Shown one piece after another: positions 32,970 through 46,017 of a DNA stretch of 64,000 nucleotides. The DNA lies in assembly GCA_036362985.1 (NCBI GenBank), contig JAYGXS010000003.1:80518945-80582944 (forward strand). Direction: 5' to 3'. The translations under genes were made by a program, and so were the position numbers. The notes beneath the pieces are model-generated. The model saw only the letters and a list, made by a program, of their open reading frames with translations, did no database searches and was not told the origin of the DNA. The stretch comes from Ligula intestinalis. Its lineage: Eukaryota; Platyhelminthes; Cestoda; Diphyllobothriidea; Diphyllobothriidae. Positions within the stretch are counted from its first letter, which is position 1. The number at the start of each line of letters is the position of its first letter.

Positions 32970-34938
32970 ATAAAAAGTACGGATGCGGTTATCACACCTT
33001 CCACTTCCTTGTAACAAAAACCTGGGACTCGCATATTCACTTCCATCTTAGCAACCTGCTAGTTTTCGTCTACGTAAGAGCGCGTTAGTGTAACGAAAAA
33101 CGGCAAGAGCTTCTTCGTTACCATCTGCTGTTTTTTACTGGGTCTAAAATATTCAAACTGAGTCAGGCGATTCCATGGATACAGTCTCCACCTTTATATT
33201 TGAATGTTTTTTTGGATCGGGTAAAGAGGCCCTTGAAGACACCAAACAGAATTCTAAAGCAAGCAGCCTCTCGGTGTAGTCATAATCTTTCGAGGAAGCT
33301 CCGGCAAAGAAACAAAGAGAGGAGTTTACGTCGCATGACCGCCATGAGGAGCTTACAACCGACTGTCCAATTCGGTGTTTATATACGATCTACAGTTATC
33401 AATTAGCCGACTATTAAAACTGCGGACAGCCGGTGTGTGACAGTGGCCGTTAGCGTATTGATTGTTCAGCCTTTGCAGACGATTCCGATGTATTTTCGTA
33501 CATCAAGGCATCCTCAGCGCCTAATGGACAAAATGCACGCATTGGAAAGATAACTGACAGACGACTTCTAAAGGTTCGCGGGATGTTTCTAAATCTACAG
33601 TATGACATTTTATTTAAAATTTTGCCATATATGACTATGTTTTCGTCCAGAGACTTTTCCATGCACTGTTTTAAAACAGGCAAAAGGATTCCCGAGCCAG
33701 ATGAATTGGGAACCGCTTAAGCTCCCGACGCCTGTTCAATCACTAAGTGTAGCCAGAACGTCAAAATGCTGACACAGACTTGCAGATCTAAGCAGAAATG
33801 CCATCTTCTCTGTACGCTCGGTTGTTACCTCTTTATAAAATCAGCAACTTCTTCATAAGAAGGAGAGTAACACGACACTCCGTAGGTTGAAGGGGGATGA
33901 AACTCCACTGTGGGGGAGAACGAGAGTATGAAGTTGAAGTGTTAAAAGGGCTCATGTCAGCGGTCGATCTTTGCCGAATTATCAGAAATAAAGCCATCAG
34001 CCACATCTCGAACAGAGTCACTAAGTGTTTAAGGCTTACTAAAGATCTGGCGGATAGTTTGGTTGCGTTTTGGGTGCCACCAACATTTTAGGCTTTCTCA
34101 CTGGAGGTCACTGTTGCGGCTGTGATCGGTTTACAATAGTAAGTCGGATTCTTCCAGTTAAACGTACACCGGGGAAAAAAACATTCTATACAAAAGCTTC
34201 GCCAGGGGGCCTCAATTGTGCATGCACTGGCTGCGGGGATGCCTATACAAGGAACCGTTTAACGGCAGAATTACACTTGGGTTGAGACTGCCTGGCTATG
34301 TTGAGCCAAACAGATACCGACAGAGTTCACTAGCTCGATGGTGGGCTGCCAACACGGCAATTGCCGCTTTAAAGCGACATACACAAAGTATGCAATTGTG
34401 CATGACTCTATCGACGGAGCTGAAAAAACTCTGGCAACGCTATCAGGAGTCAAACAGTCACTGGACGTGTATCCAGCCAGCTAAACGTACCTGTACAAGT
34501 CCATAACGGCACCTTAGTCCAAAATTTAAGTTTCAAGTGTGTTAAGACAGAGGCTAGTAGGATTTTCTATTGACAGCCTCAATATCGATATTGAGTTAGA
34601 GGATAAGCATTGATTACAATTTTTACCTGTCGGTTGTCCCCTTTAACAAAAAAAAACACTTAAAGTTGAAAATAGATTAAGGAGAAAATGTAACTGAAAT
34701 GACTACCAATTCTGACTAGCGGTTTTCGGTCTCCGCAATTGCGATCTTCAGGGGTGGATGCACGATAACAAGAAAACCTTCGCTGAACAAGAAAACCCAC
34801 AATTTGACCCACGCACTTAAAGAAAACCAAATTTATATTCAGTATAATTCAGTAAATATAAGGGAGAGAGGCAGAGCCTTTGAAACCCATTTACAGACGA
34901 ATGCTGTCAGATCATGCATATTGTTCAACGTCATATAT
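32970..34938. other. No recognisable gene
   Basis: Only short unrecognised ORFs. The block CTGAAGATCGCAATTGCGGA (minus, about 34735-34755) has a relative at about 19391 (plus) and may be a small repeat. Confidence 0.4.
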
Positions 34939-37725
34939 GCACTATATGAATTGTTGTTGTCTTCCAAATGTATGACCAGCAAGCAAAGTAAGATTAAGCC
35001 TTCTTTTGAATGTGTCGACGCTTTCAGCAAGAACAACCGAGGAAGGAAGTTTCTTCCATTTTTCAATGACCCACTGGGACAAGAAGTGGGCCCGTACTTC
35101 TAGTTTGGCGTGGTGTTTCTTCAGTTTGTACGGATGATCACGTAGATGTATTGTTTGTGCAAATTCAAAGAAGTCGGTCATCTGAAGAGAACAGTCTACT
35201 CCCCTGACGATTTTAGACACCATGCTCAGACGATTTTAGACACCATGCCTATAATAGAGAGGAAAAAGATTGTGCATATCTAGACGACCTTCATATGGGA
35301 GACATCCTAAGCTGCTGACTAGCTTGGTAGCTCTTCTTTGCATTTTCTCGAACATTGCGTAATCTTTCTTCATCCAAGGGCACCACGCCTGGACGCAGTA
35401 CTATAACTTCGTTCAAAAAAATGTTCCGAAGACTCGCCCAAAAAGCTCCTCATTAAAATAGAGGAAGGACCTTTTGATCGCTTCGAGGATGCCCATAGCC
35501 TTCTTTGCGGTTTTAGCACAGTTAGTTGACGGTTTGAGGTCGGGCGTCAGGCGTACACCTGGATCCCGTAGTTTGCTCACTAGCTCGAGTTGATGATCTC
35601 CGATCGAGTAGTCATGCTCGAATGGTATCACTTTTCTGTGACTAGACCGTTAACGGATTACTTGGCATTTGTTGAAATTCAGCTGCAGTAGCCATTTTTC
35701 ACACCACTTTTGCAAGCGATCCAAGTCATTTTGTAAGGTATGTCCATCCTCAGAGCATTCAATTGACTTCCAAATCTTCAGATAGTCTGCGAACATGACT
35801 TTCCTACAGGTGAGGCAGTCAAGGCAGTCGTTCACATATGCCAGAAATAGAATCGGACCCAGAACGCTTCCCTACGGAACCCCACTGGATACGGTTTTCC
35901 ATTCTGTTTTGGTGTCTCCAATACAAACACGCTGACGCCTGCTTGTTAGGAAGTCGGCTAACCATTTGAGTAGGTTTCCAGTTACACCCATTTGATGCAG
36001 CTTTGATATTTGTCGTCTGTGTGGAACCTTGTCGACTGCTTTGCTGAAGTCAATGTAGACCGCATCGACCGACGAACCCTTTTCCAGAGATTTCGTCTAG
36101 CTTTCCATGGGTGTTAGCAGGTTTTGAGAAAAGAATGGCCACTTCGGAATCCGTGTTGCGCTGCCCTCAGCAAGTTGTTCTCCTCAATATGTCTCATTAG
36201 TTCCGTTTTGATTAGTTTCTCCATTAGTTTGCAGCAAAATGATTGTGAGACTAACTGGTCTAAAGCTATTAGGTGAAGTTCTCCCTCCTCCTTTATAAAT
36301 AGATGTAATGTTGGCCAGCTTCCAGTCAGTAGGCAAGGCCCCATTTTCCATTGAACTTTAAAAGATCTTGGAAAGCGGGGAGGCCAGTTGTTCTGCGAGC
36401 TCATTGAGAAGTTTCACTGATAATCCATCCGGAGCAGGCGATTTAGTGGGCTTTAACTGTCTCAAGGCTTTTCTTACAGTGTCTGTTGCGAATGATACCG
36501 TGCTTATTGTATGCACGGCTGTGGCTAAATATTGCTGTACATTCTCGTCAAAAAGTGGCTCCTCGGTTTACACAGACATAAAGAAATTGGACAAGAGGTT
36601 CGCCTTATTTGAGTTATCCCTTAATTTGTTTCCTTCGCTATCTTTCAGACAAGGGATGGGATCTCGATTCCGTTTGGCCTTATTCACATAAGAAAAGAAT
36701 CTTTTTGGGTTATGAGCTATTCCCTTGACTAGTTCTACTTCAAATGCCATTCTTTCTTTTCGAATAAATCTTCGAAATAAATTTTTCTGTTTTTTAAATG
36801 CTAAGAAATGTTGGGGCTGTTGATATTGAGCGTATTTCTTCCATAGCCTTCTTTTTTTCTTGAAGTTCCTTTTTGTGTTCGGTGTCACCCATTCCGGCCT
36901 GGAGATGTACAAGCTTTTCTTAAGCTGGCAACAGTCCTCTACTAGTTGCTGAGCTAATTTCTTAAAGAAGCACTGGGCGTAGTTCGGGTCAGGTACGTAT
37001 GCAGGGCTCCAGTCAGTCACGTTAAGTTGTCCTTTAATTTTCTTATAATCTCCTTTCCATAAATTCTTCTCGCTTATAGCGCGAGCGATGGGTACCGAGA
37101 AATGGCTGCACTCCCAGACAAGAAAACAGTGATCACTTCAGCCAAAAGGAGTCTGAGTATTCAATCCAAGGATACAGTTTTCGTCTCTACTAATGACGAG
37201 ATCCAGGCAGCCAGATTGTTGGCCACCTCGAAACCGCGTGTCCATTGTGTCATGCTGGATGAGAAATTCGTCATTTACCAAGTGAAGTAGTTTCTGTTCG
37301 AATAAGTTCTCTGATTGCGAGCTGTGCAGTAAATCCCAATCTATGTTCGGAGCGTTAAAATATCCAAGTATAAGGACATTTTTGCTACGGCAGATCTCTT
37401 TCACCTCAGAGATAAGTACACCTTCCCATTCCGTTCTTTTTCCTGGTAGTCTGTATACCAGAGCAATATGGAGGTCAGGTTGGTTATATACTCCCAGTTT
37501 ACAACTAATTATTTCGCAGGAATCGTTTTTGTGTAATGACAGACTATCTGGGACGTAGTTGATACCAGCTCGTATGAACATCGCGATTCCCCCACCCTTA
37601 CGTCCCTTTTTGTCCATGCGGATAAGCTGAAATCCTTCCAGCCCAACTTCTGTATCTGCTATTTGCTCAGTTAACCATTTTTCAGTTAGCGCTTTCGAAA
37701 AAAAATTGCACGCGTGAGGAAACAT
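34939..37725 (-). pseudogene. CR1-like LINE ORF2, near full length but dead
   Basis: Minus-strand pieces in order: endonuclease (37725-37138: LTEKWLTEQIADTEV, KGGGIAMFIRAG, LILGYFNAPNIDW, CLDLVISRDE); linker (37020-36568: RNFKKKRRLWKKY); RT palm (36404-36114: LLRAAQHGFRSGHS); catalytic box (35835-35650: VMFADYLKIW); thumb (35631-35413: KLRDPGVRL); C-terminal end (35223-34942: HLRDHPYKL). The endonuclease Asp of GDFN is Tyr, and the second Asp of FADD is Tyr. Multiple frameshifts add to this. The 5' end (start of the endonuclease and ORF1) is missing. Two 20-bp copies of GACGATTTTAGACACCATGC lie in tandem near 35212-35250. Confidence 0.85.
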
Positions 37726-38869
37726 TTATTTTTTCACGCGCAAGGTGAAAGGGTGAAATTTAAGCATGTAAAAATGCTACATTTTCTCCATACGACAGGA
37801 CGCATGTAGGCAACAACTCGGCACATGATAGCTGAGATCAACTGCAAGCGTGTCCAGAGCTGTTTAAGGGGATGAATTCCGGATTTTATCCATTTGAGAC
37901 GTAATCGTTTGGTTTCTGTAAAATGCAACATTTTGACATAGATCAACAAGAATTGTAAAAAAACTTACAAAATTAATAAGAATATTTTACGAAATTCCAA
38001 GAATGGAAAGATATATGTGGTAGATCAAAAAGTGTAAGTCATGAAGGCAAAAGTTATTAAGTGATAAAAATAATCCAGTGGGAGTTTTATGACTGTTTAT
38101 TATTTATCTAAAAGTTTTGTTTCCAATTTTCTCAAACCCAGTCAGCAAAGTTACCTTACTTCGCCTCACCATCATAAAGCATGCCTCCTTGCGGACAATG
38201 TTTTAACACACCATAAGGTCTCTACATGGTCAATCGGGCTACAGAGACTGTTAAGAAGCGGTCCTTACATACTGAAGTACGCAATACCTTCGTCTTTCGA
38301 TTTCAGAAATCGGGTAACGTAAAAGTACCACCTTCTTCCCTTTTGTACCGTGTGATATTTACCCATCCATGTACAGGCATACTTGATACACATTCATACC
38401 ACACAGGGCTAGAGGGCCACAGTGCCCGGCTACTAATGTACTAATGACTAAAAGTAAAGGACAAAAGAAGGGAAACAATAGCAGAATAAACAAATACAAA
38501 ATCATGGCAGACATATAGAGTTGAATAAAAGACACATAGGCCAATTTTTCTTTGAAAATATGAAGGATCAGACGACCTCTCGACGAATTAAATTTTTTTA
38601 ACTGTAAAGGCTCCCTAAGTAGATCCCAAAGCATATGATTATCATATCAACTACATGGAGTAGTACTTATGATTTTTTTGTGTTCCTTATACTCATTTTG
38701 AAGGAAAAATGTCAACTCTTATTTCAAAACAATAAATAAACTCGTACTCTTCGTCGAATTTGTTGCAGTTGAGGCCGGCTGGAAAGATCGCCTTAGAAAA
38801 GATGGCCTCCTTAGTTTGACTTGGCAAGTAATACTAACATCGAGTTGATGCACAAGTATGGAGACAAAA
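37726..38869. other. No recognisable gene
   Basis: AT-rich; nothing supported. Confidence 0.4.
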
Positions 38870-38879
38870 GTAAACAATA

Positions 38880-39560
38880 AATTATACAGTTCCTAGAACA
38901 AAACCATCTGCTTTCCGATTTCTGGCATGGTTTCGCTAGTAGTAGGTCCACTGTGCCAAATTTGCTCTACTGATTAGAACGGGGAACTAGGCAAGTGGAT
39001 AAAAGCCACAAGAGTAATGTAGTCTATATCAAATTTTTCACCAACAAGGTCACATAGGCGTATGAGGTAGGATTCAGATGAGGATGCAAAGCAATGTAAT
39101 CGGCCGCTCTTGAACTATCTATCTCAGTGACAAACCGTCGGTGGAGAGTGCGGCTGAGAGCGTTCTTCCCGAAGGCTCCGTTTTTAGCCCTATTCTGTTT
39201 ATTTTTTACGTCAACGATTGTGTCAGCGAAATTGATTGAAATATTTCATGCCTGTTGATTATATCGAACTTTAGAACGTCATCCGACGTGCAGCTGACGA
39301 AGAGAATTTGCAGGTAAACATTACCCGAGTTCAGAAATTGTCAAAGCAACAGCTGTTGCCATTCCATGAGAGCAAATGCAACAGTACGAGTTGGCAAATC
39401 CAGCTCTTCTACTATCATGAGTAGCTGTCTGAATTGGGTATCGCCGCAAGAAATGGACATCCAGAATGACTCACGAGTATGGACTACGCTTTCGCTTAAA
39501 ACTTCTCTGCATCGTTCAAAGGTAGACTGTGCGTTACCAAACATACGAAGATGGCTTCGA
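38880..39560 (+). pseudogene. CR1-like LINE reverse transcriptase remnant
   Basis: Scattered plus-strand frames read LLSDFWHGFASSRSTVPNLL, GSVFSPILFIFYVNDCVSEI and SDVQLTKRICR or ADEENLQVNITRVQKLSKQQ. They correspond to the HGFR, QGSVLGPILF and post-FADD parts of a CR1-like reverse transcriptase. No ORF longer than about 80 codons survives, so it is an old copy. Ends are approximate. Confidence 0.6.
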
Positions 39561-39701
39561 TAAAGCCTTTCAAGGCTTTGTGTGACCAAGAAGAAATATT
39601 TTTAAAATATTTAGACCCAAAAGATAATTATAATGTACTATGTGCTATATTCAATTCACATGTTGGTAAGGATTCGTCCCGGGGCCCTGTATATGTGATC
39701 G

Positions 39702-39765
39702 TTTATTATTACCGCCTACTTGAAAAATTTCAGTAACCATCTTTCAAGTAGGTGGTAATAATAAA
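39702..39765 (+). other. Near-perfect 24-bp hairpin
   Basis: TTTATTATTACCGCCTACTT (with GAAA following) at 39702-39725 pairs with TTTCAAGTAGGTGGTAATAA (with TAAA following) at 39742-39765. There is one G:T wobble and a 16-base loop. Size fits a microRNA-precursor-like hairpin or a minimal foldback remnant. Confidence 0.7.
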
Positions 39766-39839
39766 TGTATTTTATTTTCTGTTCATTCGTTGTTTACCTG
39801 ATTTGGAGACGCTCACAGGCTCCAAAGTAAGGCTTCATT

Positions 39840-42550
39840 CCTTTTTGGTCAACCCCTACATGGTACACTCCGAGAGGAGGAAGCCCTCGCGGCTTGTAAC
39901 ATAAGGGGGAGGCATCGGTGCTCCGACCCTACCATGCCACACTTCGAAGGAAGGAAGCCCATGCGTTCAAAGCTATAGCGGCACTTTTCGTCAGAGGTTC
40001 GCCCACCCGTTCCAATCCTAATATGCCACATCTCGAAGGAAGGAAGCCCAAGCGTTAAAAGCTACCATCACACTTTTTGTCAGAGGTACGTCCACCCGTT
40101 CAGAGCTAAACACTTTTTGTCAGAGGTACGTCCACCCGTTCAGAGCTAAGGCTTAAGACCAACCCCCATGCCGCACCCAGCCTTGCCTTACCTATACCCG
40201 ATATCCCGTCCCTGCCTTACCTATACCCGGTCCTCGCTTTAAAACCACTCGCCCTTTCCTGCGTTAACCGCTGGCTGCCTATACTTATAGAAGGAGGCTG
40301 CGTTGGGCTACTTCGGCTACTTAGGCTTCGTTGGAATTTGTTGGGTTTCGTTGGGTTACTTCTACCATAATGGGGGAGGTACCGTTGGTCCAAAACTAGC
40401 ATGCCACATCTAGAGGGAAGGAAGCCCGCGCGTTCAAATCACCCTAAAACTTTTGTCAGCGGTACGTCCACCCGTTCAATTCTAAGGCTTAATGCTAATC
40501 CTCATGCTGCACCCAGCCTTCCCTTGCCTATACCCCAATCTCCCATCACACGCTTCCTTCTCCATACGTACAGTCTTCGGGTCATCTTTCCCACTTGCTG
40601 TCGCGCCGGCTGCCTATTGCACGGTCGGAAATTACCTTAGACTTGCCCACTCGTGCCCAGCTTCCACACGGCGGGGGGGGGGCACGCGTTCGAGTTCATG
40701 GTTTGCGGTCCTTTCCTTTGCACTTTACTGCATATATGGGGGGGGGTCTTTCTGTCGCCGACCCCCGTTATGACACATTTCCACAGAGGACCGTCCACGC
40801 GCTCAAAATGACGGTTTTCCTGACCTTACCCACCTTGACTACTATCCTACCGAACCGTTCCCTAGCCCTGGAAGTGCTGTCTTCGGTTTGCCTTCGTCCA
40901 CTTTTCACCGCGACCGCTACTTAATTCATAGCTGCATACTTCTTTTGGACCTACCTTATCGTGCCTCACTACGACTTAGAGTCGACCACGCGTTCAAGAT
41001 TTGTGCTTATGACCTAACCTCTTGCGGCAACCGACTTTTCCGGCATTCAGTAGATATCGTATCAACCGCAATCTTATCCGGAGGTGCAGCTTTACGCTTA
41101 TCTTCCTCGCTTGATATTGCCCCAGCTAATTGCTTCATAAGGGTGGACTTCTTTTTGGCCAAACCTTTACATGCCGCACTTCGACGGAGGGGCTCCCACG
41201 CGTTCAAAGCAGCGGTTTGCGGCTAGGTTTAGACGTCAACCTTCAAACCACAACTTACATTACCCACCGTGCCACTATTAACTTTCCGCCGTGTCCGTGT
41301 ATTTGCACATCAAACCGCCTGGAAGCCACAGCAAATTTTTTCCGGTCCCTTCCCTTCGCAGTTGGCTTTCTCACAGAGTTAACACTTAGTTAAATCCTTC
41401 GCTGGCTTTATGCCGCACTTTCTTCTCCTGGTCGTACGCATTACGTTTACGTACGGCGCATGGTGCTTGCAAGCCTCGCACTAGAGCACAGACATCGAAT
41501 CCTGCAGATCCTTCTCCAGCCTTCCACTCTTACCTACCGTGCAGGCATAAGGCCCGCCAGTTTGCTATCCTTTTTCTATTTGCAAAGGTTACCTTTCCCG
41601 CTTAATTAACCGCCAGATACTTGCTTCACAGTGGGAGGCTACCGTGAACCCACCTTACCATGCCCCATTTCGATGGAGGGACTCGCGCGCGTTCAAAGTC
41701 GCTGGTTGCGGCCTCGTTTAGACGTCCAACTTTAAACCACATCTCCCTTTTGCCCGCCCTAACTTGAATACCCATCCGCATTGTCGGTTATCTGTTCACA
41801 TTAAACCACGCGGAAGCCAAGGCAAAGGTTTTTCGGTCCCCTGCCTTGCGGTTCGTTTCCTCACGAAATTTGCCGCGAGTTACAGCTTTCGTAAACGTTC
41901 GATCCCGCGTCCTTCTTCTGATCGTTCGCCTTACGGTTACGTACGGCCCAATCCACCCTGCGCCTTGACCTTGCGAATCTTCCCCTATCACCAGCAGTTT
42001 CGCATTGCAGTTACTGCCAGTTTCGTTGGAAACCTGCACTGGATTCGGTATTATTACGACTGAAAGTTCGGAAGGCATCGGATAGAGGTGGTTTCTCGGC
42101 TGTAGGCTCGAACGTATTTGTTCTGCTTCGGCATCATCGCTACACCGGCGGATCTAGATAACGTGGAGTACCGAAGTCATCCCGGCTGCCTGGTTGCCGT
42201 CCATTTCGTCCCCCGTGCCGACGCGTGGTGCCATGGGCCTATGGTCACATTACCGTGGTCTCAGCCTCATAAATACGGCCGCCGAGGTGTTCGCGATCAT
42301 CCTTCTCCCTAGATTTACGACTGAGCACGACGTTCGCATTCGTCCTACCCACAATTGCTGCAGTTAACGAAGCGGATATGGTGACCGCATTTTTCCTCCG
42401 CGCCTCGTTCTAGGGCACAGGCATAGAGTTCAGCGGAACCCTCCCCGGCCTGCGCTCTTTCATGCCGTGTAGAATTAAGCCCTTTGACTTTACTATCCTT
42501 TAACTATTTAAAAAAATTTTTCAATGCACAGTTTAAAATCGGCGTTTTTC
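39840..42550 (+). repeat. Degenerate tandem array, period about 490 bp
   Basis: Blocks recur at a constant offset of about 490: CATGCCGCACTTCGACGGAG (41170) and CATGCCCCATTTCGATGGAG (41659); TTTAGACGTC (about 41228 and 41718); TTACGTACGG (about 41448 and 41938). Older relatives of the first block are at about 39934, 40022, 40400, 40766 and 40957. A further CTAGGGCACAGGCATAGA block at 42409 extends the array. Short frames occur throughout but none is recognised. Confidence 0.75.
40071..40150 (+). repeat. 40-bp tandem duplication
   Basis: Two adjacent 40-base units beginning CACTTTTTGTCAGAGGTACG, differing at one position. A recent local duplication inside the older array. Confidence 0.9.
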
Positions 42551-43306
42551 TTTCTACCTCCTTATCGTCTGTCCCGTTTGCGCGTGGCGAGGTCCTTGAA
42601 AATCCTCTATCTGTTTGGTATTACATTACATGCACGGTCAAGTAGTCCTACCTTTTCCTGCTTCCTGTTGCATCAATGACCTTCATCATTTTTCGTCCTC
42701 CTCCGGGAACATCCGCTTCCGTTTTCTCATACGCCTTCCGATAGGTTCTTCCGCTTTTCCGTACACTTTGACACTTCTTAGTTTCTTCCTGCTTGTCGCC
42801 TTTTCTACAACAAAATAATTCACGTACATTTTACTTGCCTTCGCCTTCCGTTGGACTTGGCAGTCCCATTCTTGTCCTGCAGTCACTGCCCGCGGTTAAT
42901 TGGCTACTAATGGCTACCGGGGAAGCACATCTTAGGGGTTTCGGCTCTACAGCATGAAGCGTGACCATCATTTACGAGTTACTTACCTTGGTTACTGCTG
43001 TCTAGGTCCACTTCCGTTTCCCCGATGAGTTCACATTCACCCTGGGAGGCTACTGCCTTCTTAGCCTGTAGACCGATACCTGACACATGCTGTTCATCCG
43101 CCGGCATTAGCCAAGCCTCTTCTCGTTCTAAAAATTTGTTTTAATATTTTTCTACTAATGGGACTTACGTGGACGGTTAGATGGGCCTGGAATTCCGCTC
43201 TCTTCCTCCTCAGTGCTGTCACCGGCTTCCACCGGCCGCAACAGACTGCCGGCCATGGCATCAAGGTTGTTAGTTACCAAACGCCTTCGGGTGTGCTAGC
43301 TGGCTT
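42551..43306. other. No recognised gene
   Basis: A lysine/arginine-rich 66-aa minus ORF (42686-42886) is not recognised. Confidence 0.35.
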
Positions 43307-44349
43307 CTATAGGTGGGTTGATAGGTGCCAAAGAGTGATTCCTTTACCTTGGGACATGTTTATGGGATACAGTTCAGCAATGTGTCCACAGAAGATATCA
43401 CAGGCTTCAGGTATGGCGTTCTTCCGAAATTTAAACCAAATGCGGTATTGGATTTCGTCCACACGGGCCCACACTGACAGCCCTGGGATAGGTCCACATT
43501 GCCGTAGTCCCCGTTTGAGGCTACTCCAAAATGCCACCACAGCCTGTGTGTGGATACTCGTGTACCTATTCACGAATCCTTACGTGTGGTTCACCGTATC
43601 GTGGGTTTACCTCATGGTTTCGAGGTTGCAGTAGCTGCTCCAGCAATCTGTTGCAATTGCGCTACCCGGTTTTACCCGCCTCCTTATTATGGAACACAAG
43701 CTTTGCTCCGAGCGGTTACTTAACTGCTCACAGACTGCCCTCTTCTTCACCGTATCGTACATTCCCAGGACCCACAATTGCCTTGTGGTCCTGCCGCGAT
43801 TGTACTTCCTGTGGGCGATCATAGACTCATCTATGTCCACCTTCACACCCGATCCGCCTACGGTGGAAGGTACCCCATTTAGGGTGTTAGAACACACATT
43901 TCGCAATATAGCGAACCAAATTACAGCCGCTTCATTGGCTAATCCACAAACGGCCGCAGCTTCCTGCACAGTTTTCCCAAAAAGGCATGCCAGGCACATG
44001 TTTGCCAACTTCTGCAATGTTAACCGGCTGCCAAAAAAATGGAATTGGACCGCACTGACTTCTTCCTGTGGCACTTCACGCACCGGAAGGCGTATCCATC
44101 ACCATTCTGGGTAAGGATTTATTGGGCCATCCTACCGCTGCACGCGCACCGTAGGTCCGTGGGCAGAAGACCTTTGCCTTGGAGGTTAGCCACCAGTCCT
44201 GGCGAATTAAGCGAGAAAACCAGCTTCCCTAAAAACAGGCTATATCCACGGCAATATAGCCCTATATCGCCATGTCGACATGCATATGTCGCCGCTTTAT
44301 CGCTTCTGGCCGCTTTGTCGATATAGCCTTTATATCGCCATGGCGACAT
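43307..44349 (-). pseudogene. Merlin (IS1016/IS1595-like) transposase, broken
   Basis: Three minus-strand pieces make one DDE transposase. N-terminal: GLLPTDLRCACSGRMAQ, a stop (44119-44121), then GYAFRCVKCHRKKSVRSNS, forming a zinc ribbon (CxC, CxxC). Middle: SRLTLQKLANMC, VDIDESMIAHRKYNRGR (first Asp), IATDCWSSY (second Asp). C-terminal: NRYTSIHTQAVVAFWSSLKR. A frameshift lies in the A-run at 44033-44039. Two in-frame TAA codons (43607-43609 and 43580-43582) separate middle and end. The third acidic residue of the HTQ-IE-W block is Val. Terminal repeats were not found. The exact start is uncertain: the first ~30 residues of the 76-aa N-terminal frame come from a TATATCGCC-rich repeat. Confidence 0.85.
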
Positions 44350-44350
44350 A
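44220..44350. repeat. TATATCGCC-rich palindromic repeat
   Basis: CCTATATCGCCATG and TTTATATCGCCATGGCG alternate with CATATGTCGCC and CGACATATGG, giving local direct and inverted copies at the 5' side of the Merlin remnant. Confidence 0.55.
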
Positions 44351-45995
44351 TGGTTATAGTGTGGTTGGATCCAATCGCTTGGACCTTGGTGATCTGAGGT
44401 CCGGGCTACAGAATAAAAAGATTGTTATACATACAATTATTCCCACTGCTGCTCTTCCCCAAAAGCTTCCCTTACACCGATATCAGCTTACCTCCGATGA
44501 TGCGTATAGGGCATACAAGGCTGCGGCTCCGCGTGGCTACGGATGACCGTATCCATCCCTATCTTGGCAACCGCGGTCTCCTTCGGTACTGTAATAGTTT
44601 CTGCATCTGCAACAGTGCCACTGTAATAGCAAGAGGATTCGCAATAATTAAATGCATATGGTCGCCGGTTCGCTGAACGTCATGCTCGCCAGAACTTTTC
44701 CCCCTTATCCATAAAATTCAACATAATAATTCGCACAGTCTAATATAAAGTTCTCTTATGATTTGAACCGCACTTAACACAATGCCTGTTGGTTCTTACC
44801 TTTGCATTCCGAAAATGTCCGTCTGGCTGCCGATTGAAGGCAAATTTTTCTACTATGGAAGGCTTCTGTCGGCTACCGGAATCCCTAGCAATTTCCCATT
44901 GGTTGCCAGATCAGGCGACCCGGTCTTATAATAATAATATAATAATAATTTGTATATTTATATTTAAGGCCTTTAAAACTAAATATTCAGTTTCCGCCAT
45001 ATTTCAGACCAATTACCTACTTCCGCTACATTTCATTGTTTTTTTCGCTTCTTTTTTAATATTTTTCGCGCATTTAACCAACCTTTAGCCCAATTTTTAG
45101 TTCAGTAAAACAAATTTTAGTGGATAGATAAAATTTGTTTATAATTAACCCTATTTACGTTCTGTTTTGATCCTTGATGTGCCCCACCCATACTTTCCCT
45201 CATAACCACTCTTCTGTCTTGGGGTTGGGCGCGCTTCGCGCGCACTTGGAGGGCCCCATGACGAATTCCTACCCACATGTTAAATATAATTTTTGACTGT
45301 ACAAAATCCACGGTTTACGCTTTCTCACTTACACTAAGGCAAAAGCCTGCTTGTTCTTTCCTATTTAAAATTATACGAACTGCAAAAATACCATCAATGA
45401 TAGCATTTTCGGCGCTTTTCGGCGCTTTCTGGCCCTAGTCTGCGCCGTCCCTTCCCCCCGTTCCATTCTATCTTGTCTCATCCCGCACTTGGATGTTGGA
45501 GATTACGGCGGGTTATTTTTTTTCGCTACCCTGTCGGTGGATTCCTCAATAAGCAAGGGAATATCCGGCCACCTCTCCAGACTTCGGGGATTATCTCCTT
45601 TATCTATATAATACCCCCCCAACTTCGATTCTCGTGCATTGTTGATGCATGGAATCCCGTTCATCGTCTTTCTGTCTGTTGTCCCTTTAATTTGTGCGTT
45701 CATAATTTGATAAAAGTCATCCTCTGTCCTGACGCAATTTTTCCTACGATAACTAGCGTTTCGAACTCCACATACTTTCATCGGCATAACTATCGAGTCT
45801 CAAGTATATTTTGCTTATTCGAGGAAAAGTTTATTCTCCAAAAACTCGACTTATTCCGTTCAGGTTTCTTCAGTTTCAATAAAACTTGCCGGGAGTCTTT
45901 TCCCACCTGAATTGGATTCGAACCTATCTGCTTGACCGCTCTTAAACTGCTTATGTGAAGGAAGAGCAGTCGGCAGAGGTTGTGGTTGAGAGCAG
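44351..45995. other. No recognised gene; one strong hairpin
   Basis: GCGCGCTTCGCGCGC at about 45228-45242 is a perfect short hairpin. Nothing else supported. Confidence 0.4.
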
Positions 45996-46017
45996 GGACT
46001 TCAAGGCTCTGCTCTTG

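Noticed and set aside
34735..34760. CTGAAGA...GAAAACC on the minus strand as another hammerhead
   Set aside because: No stem II directly between the two boxes and no stem I.
42686..42886. Lys/Arg-rich 66-aa minus ORF as a nuclear protein
   Set aside because: Short, no known motif and no conserved copy seen in the neighbouring repeats.
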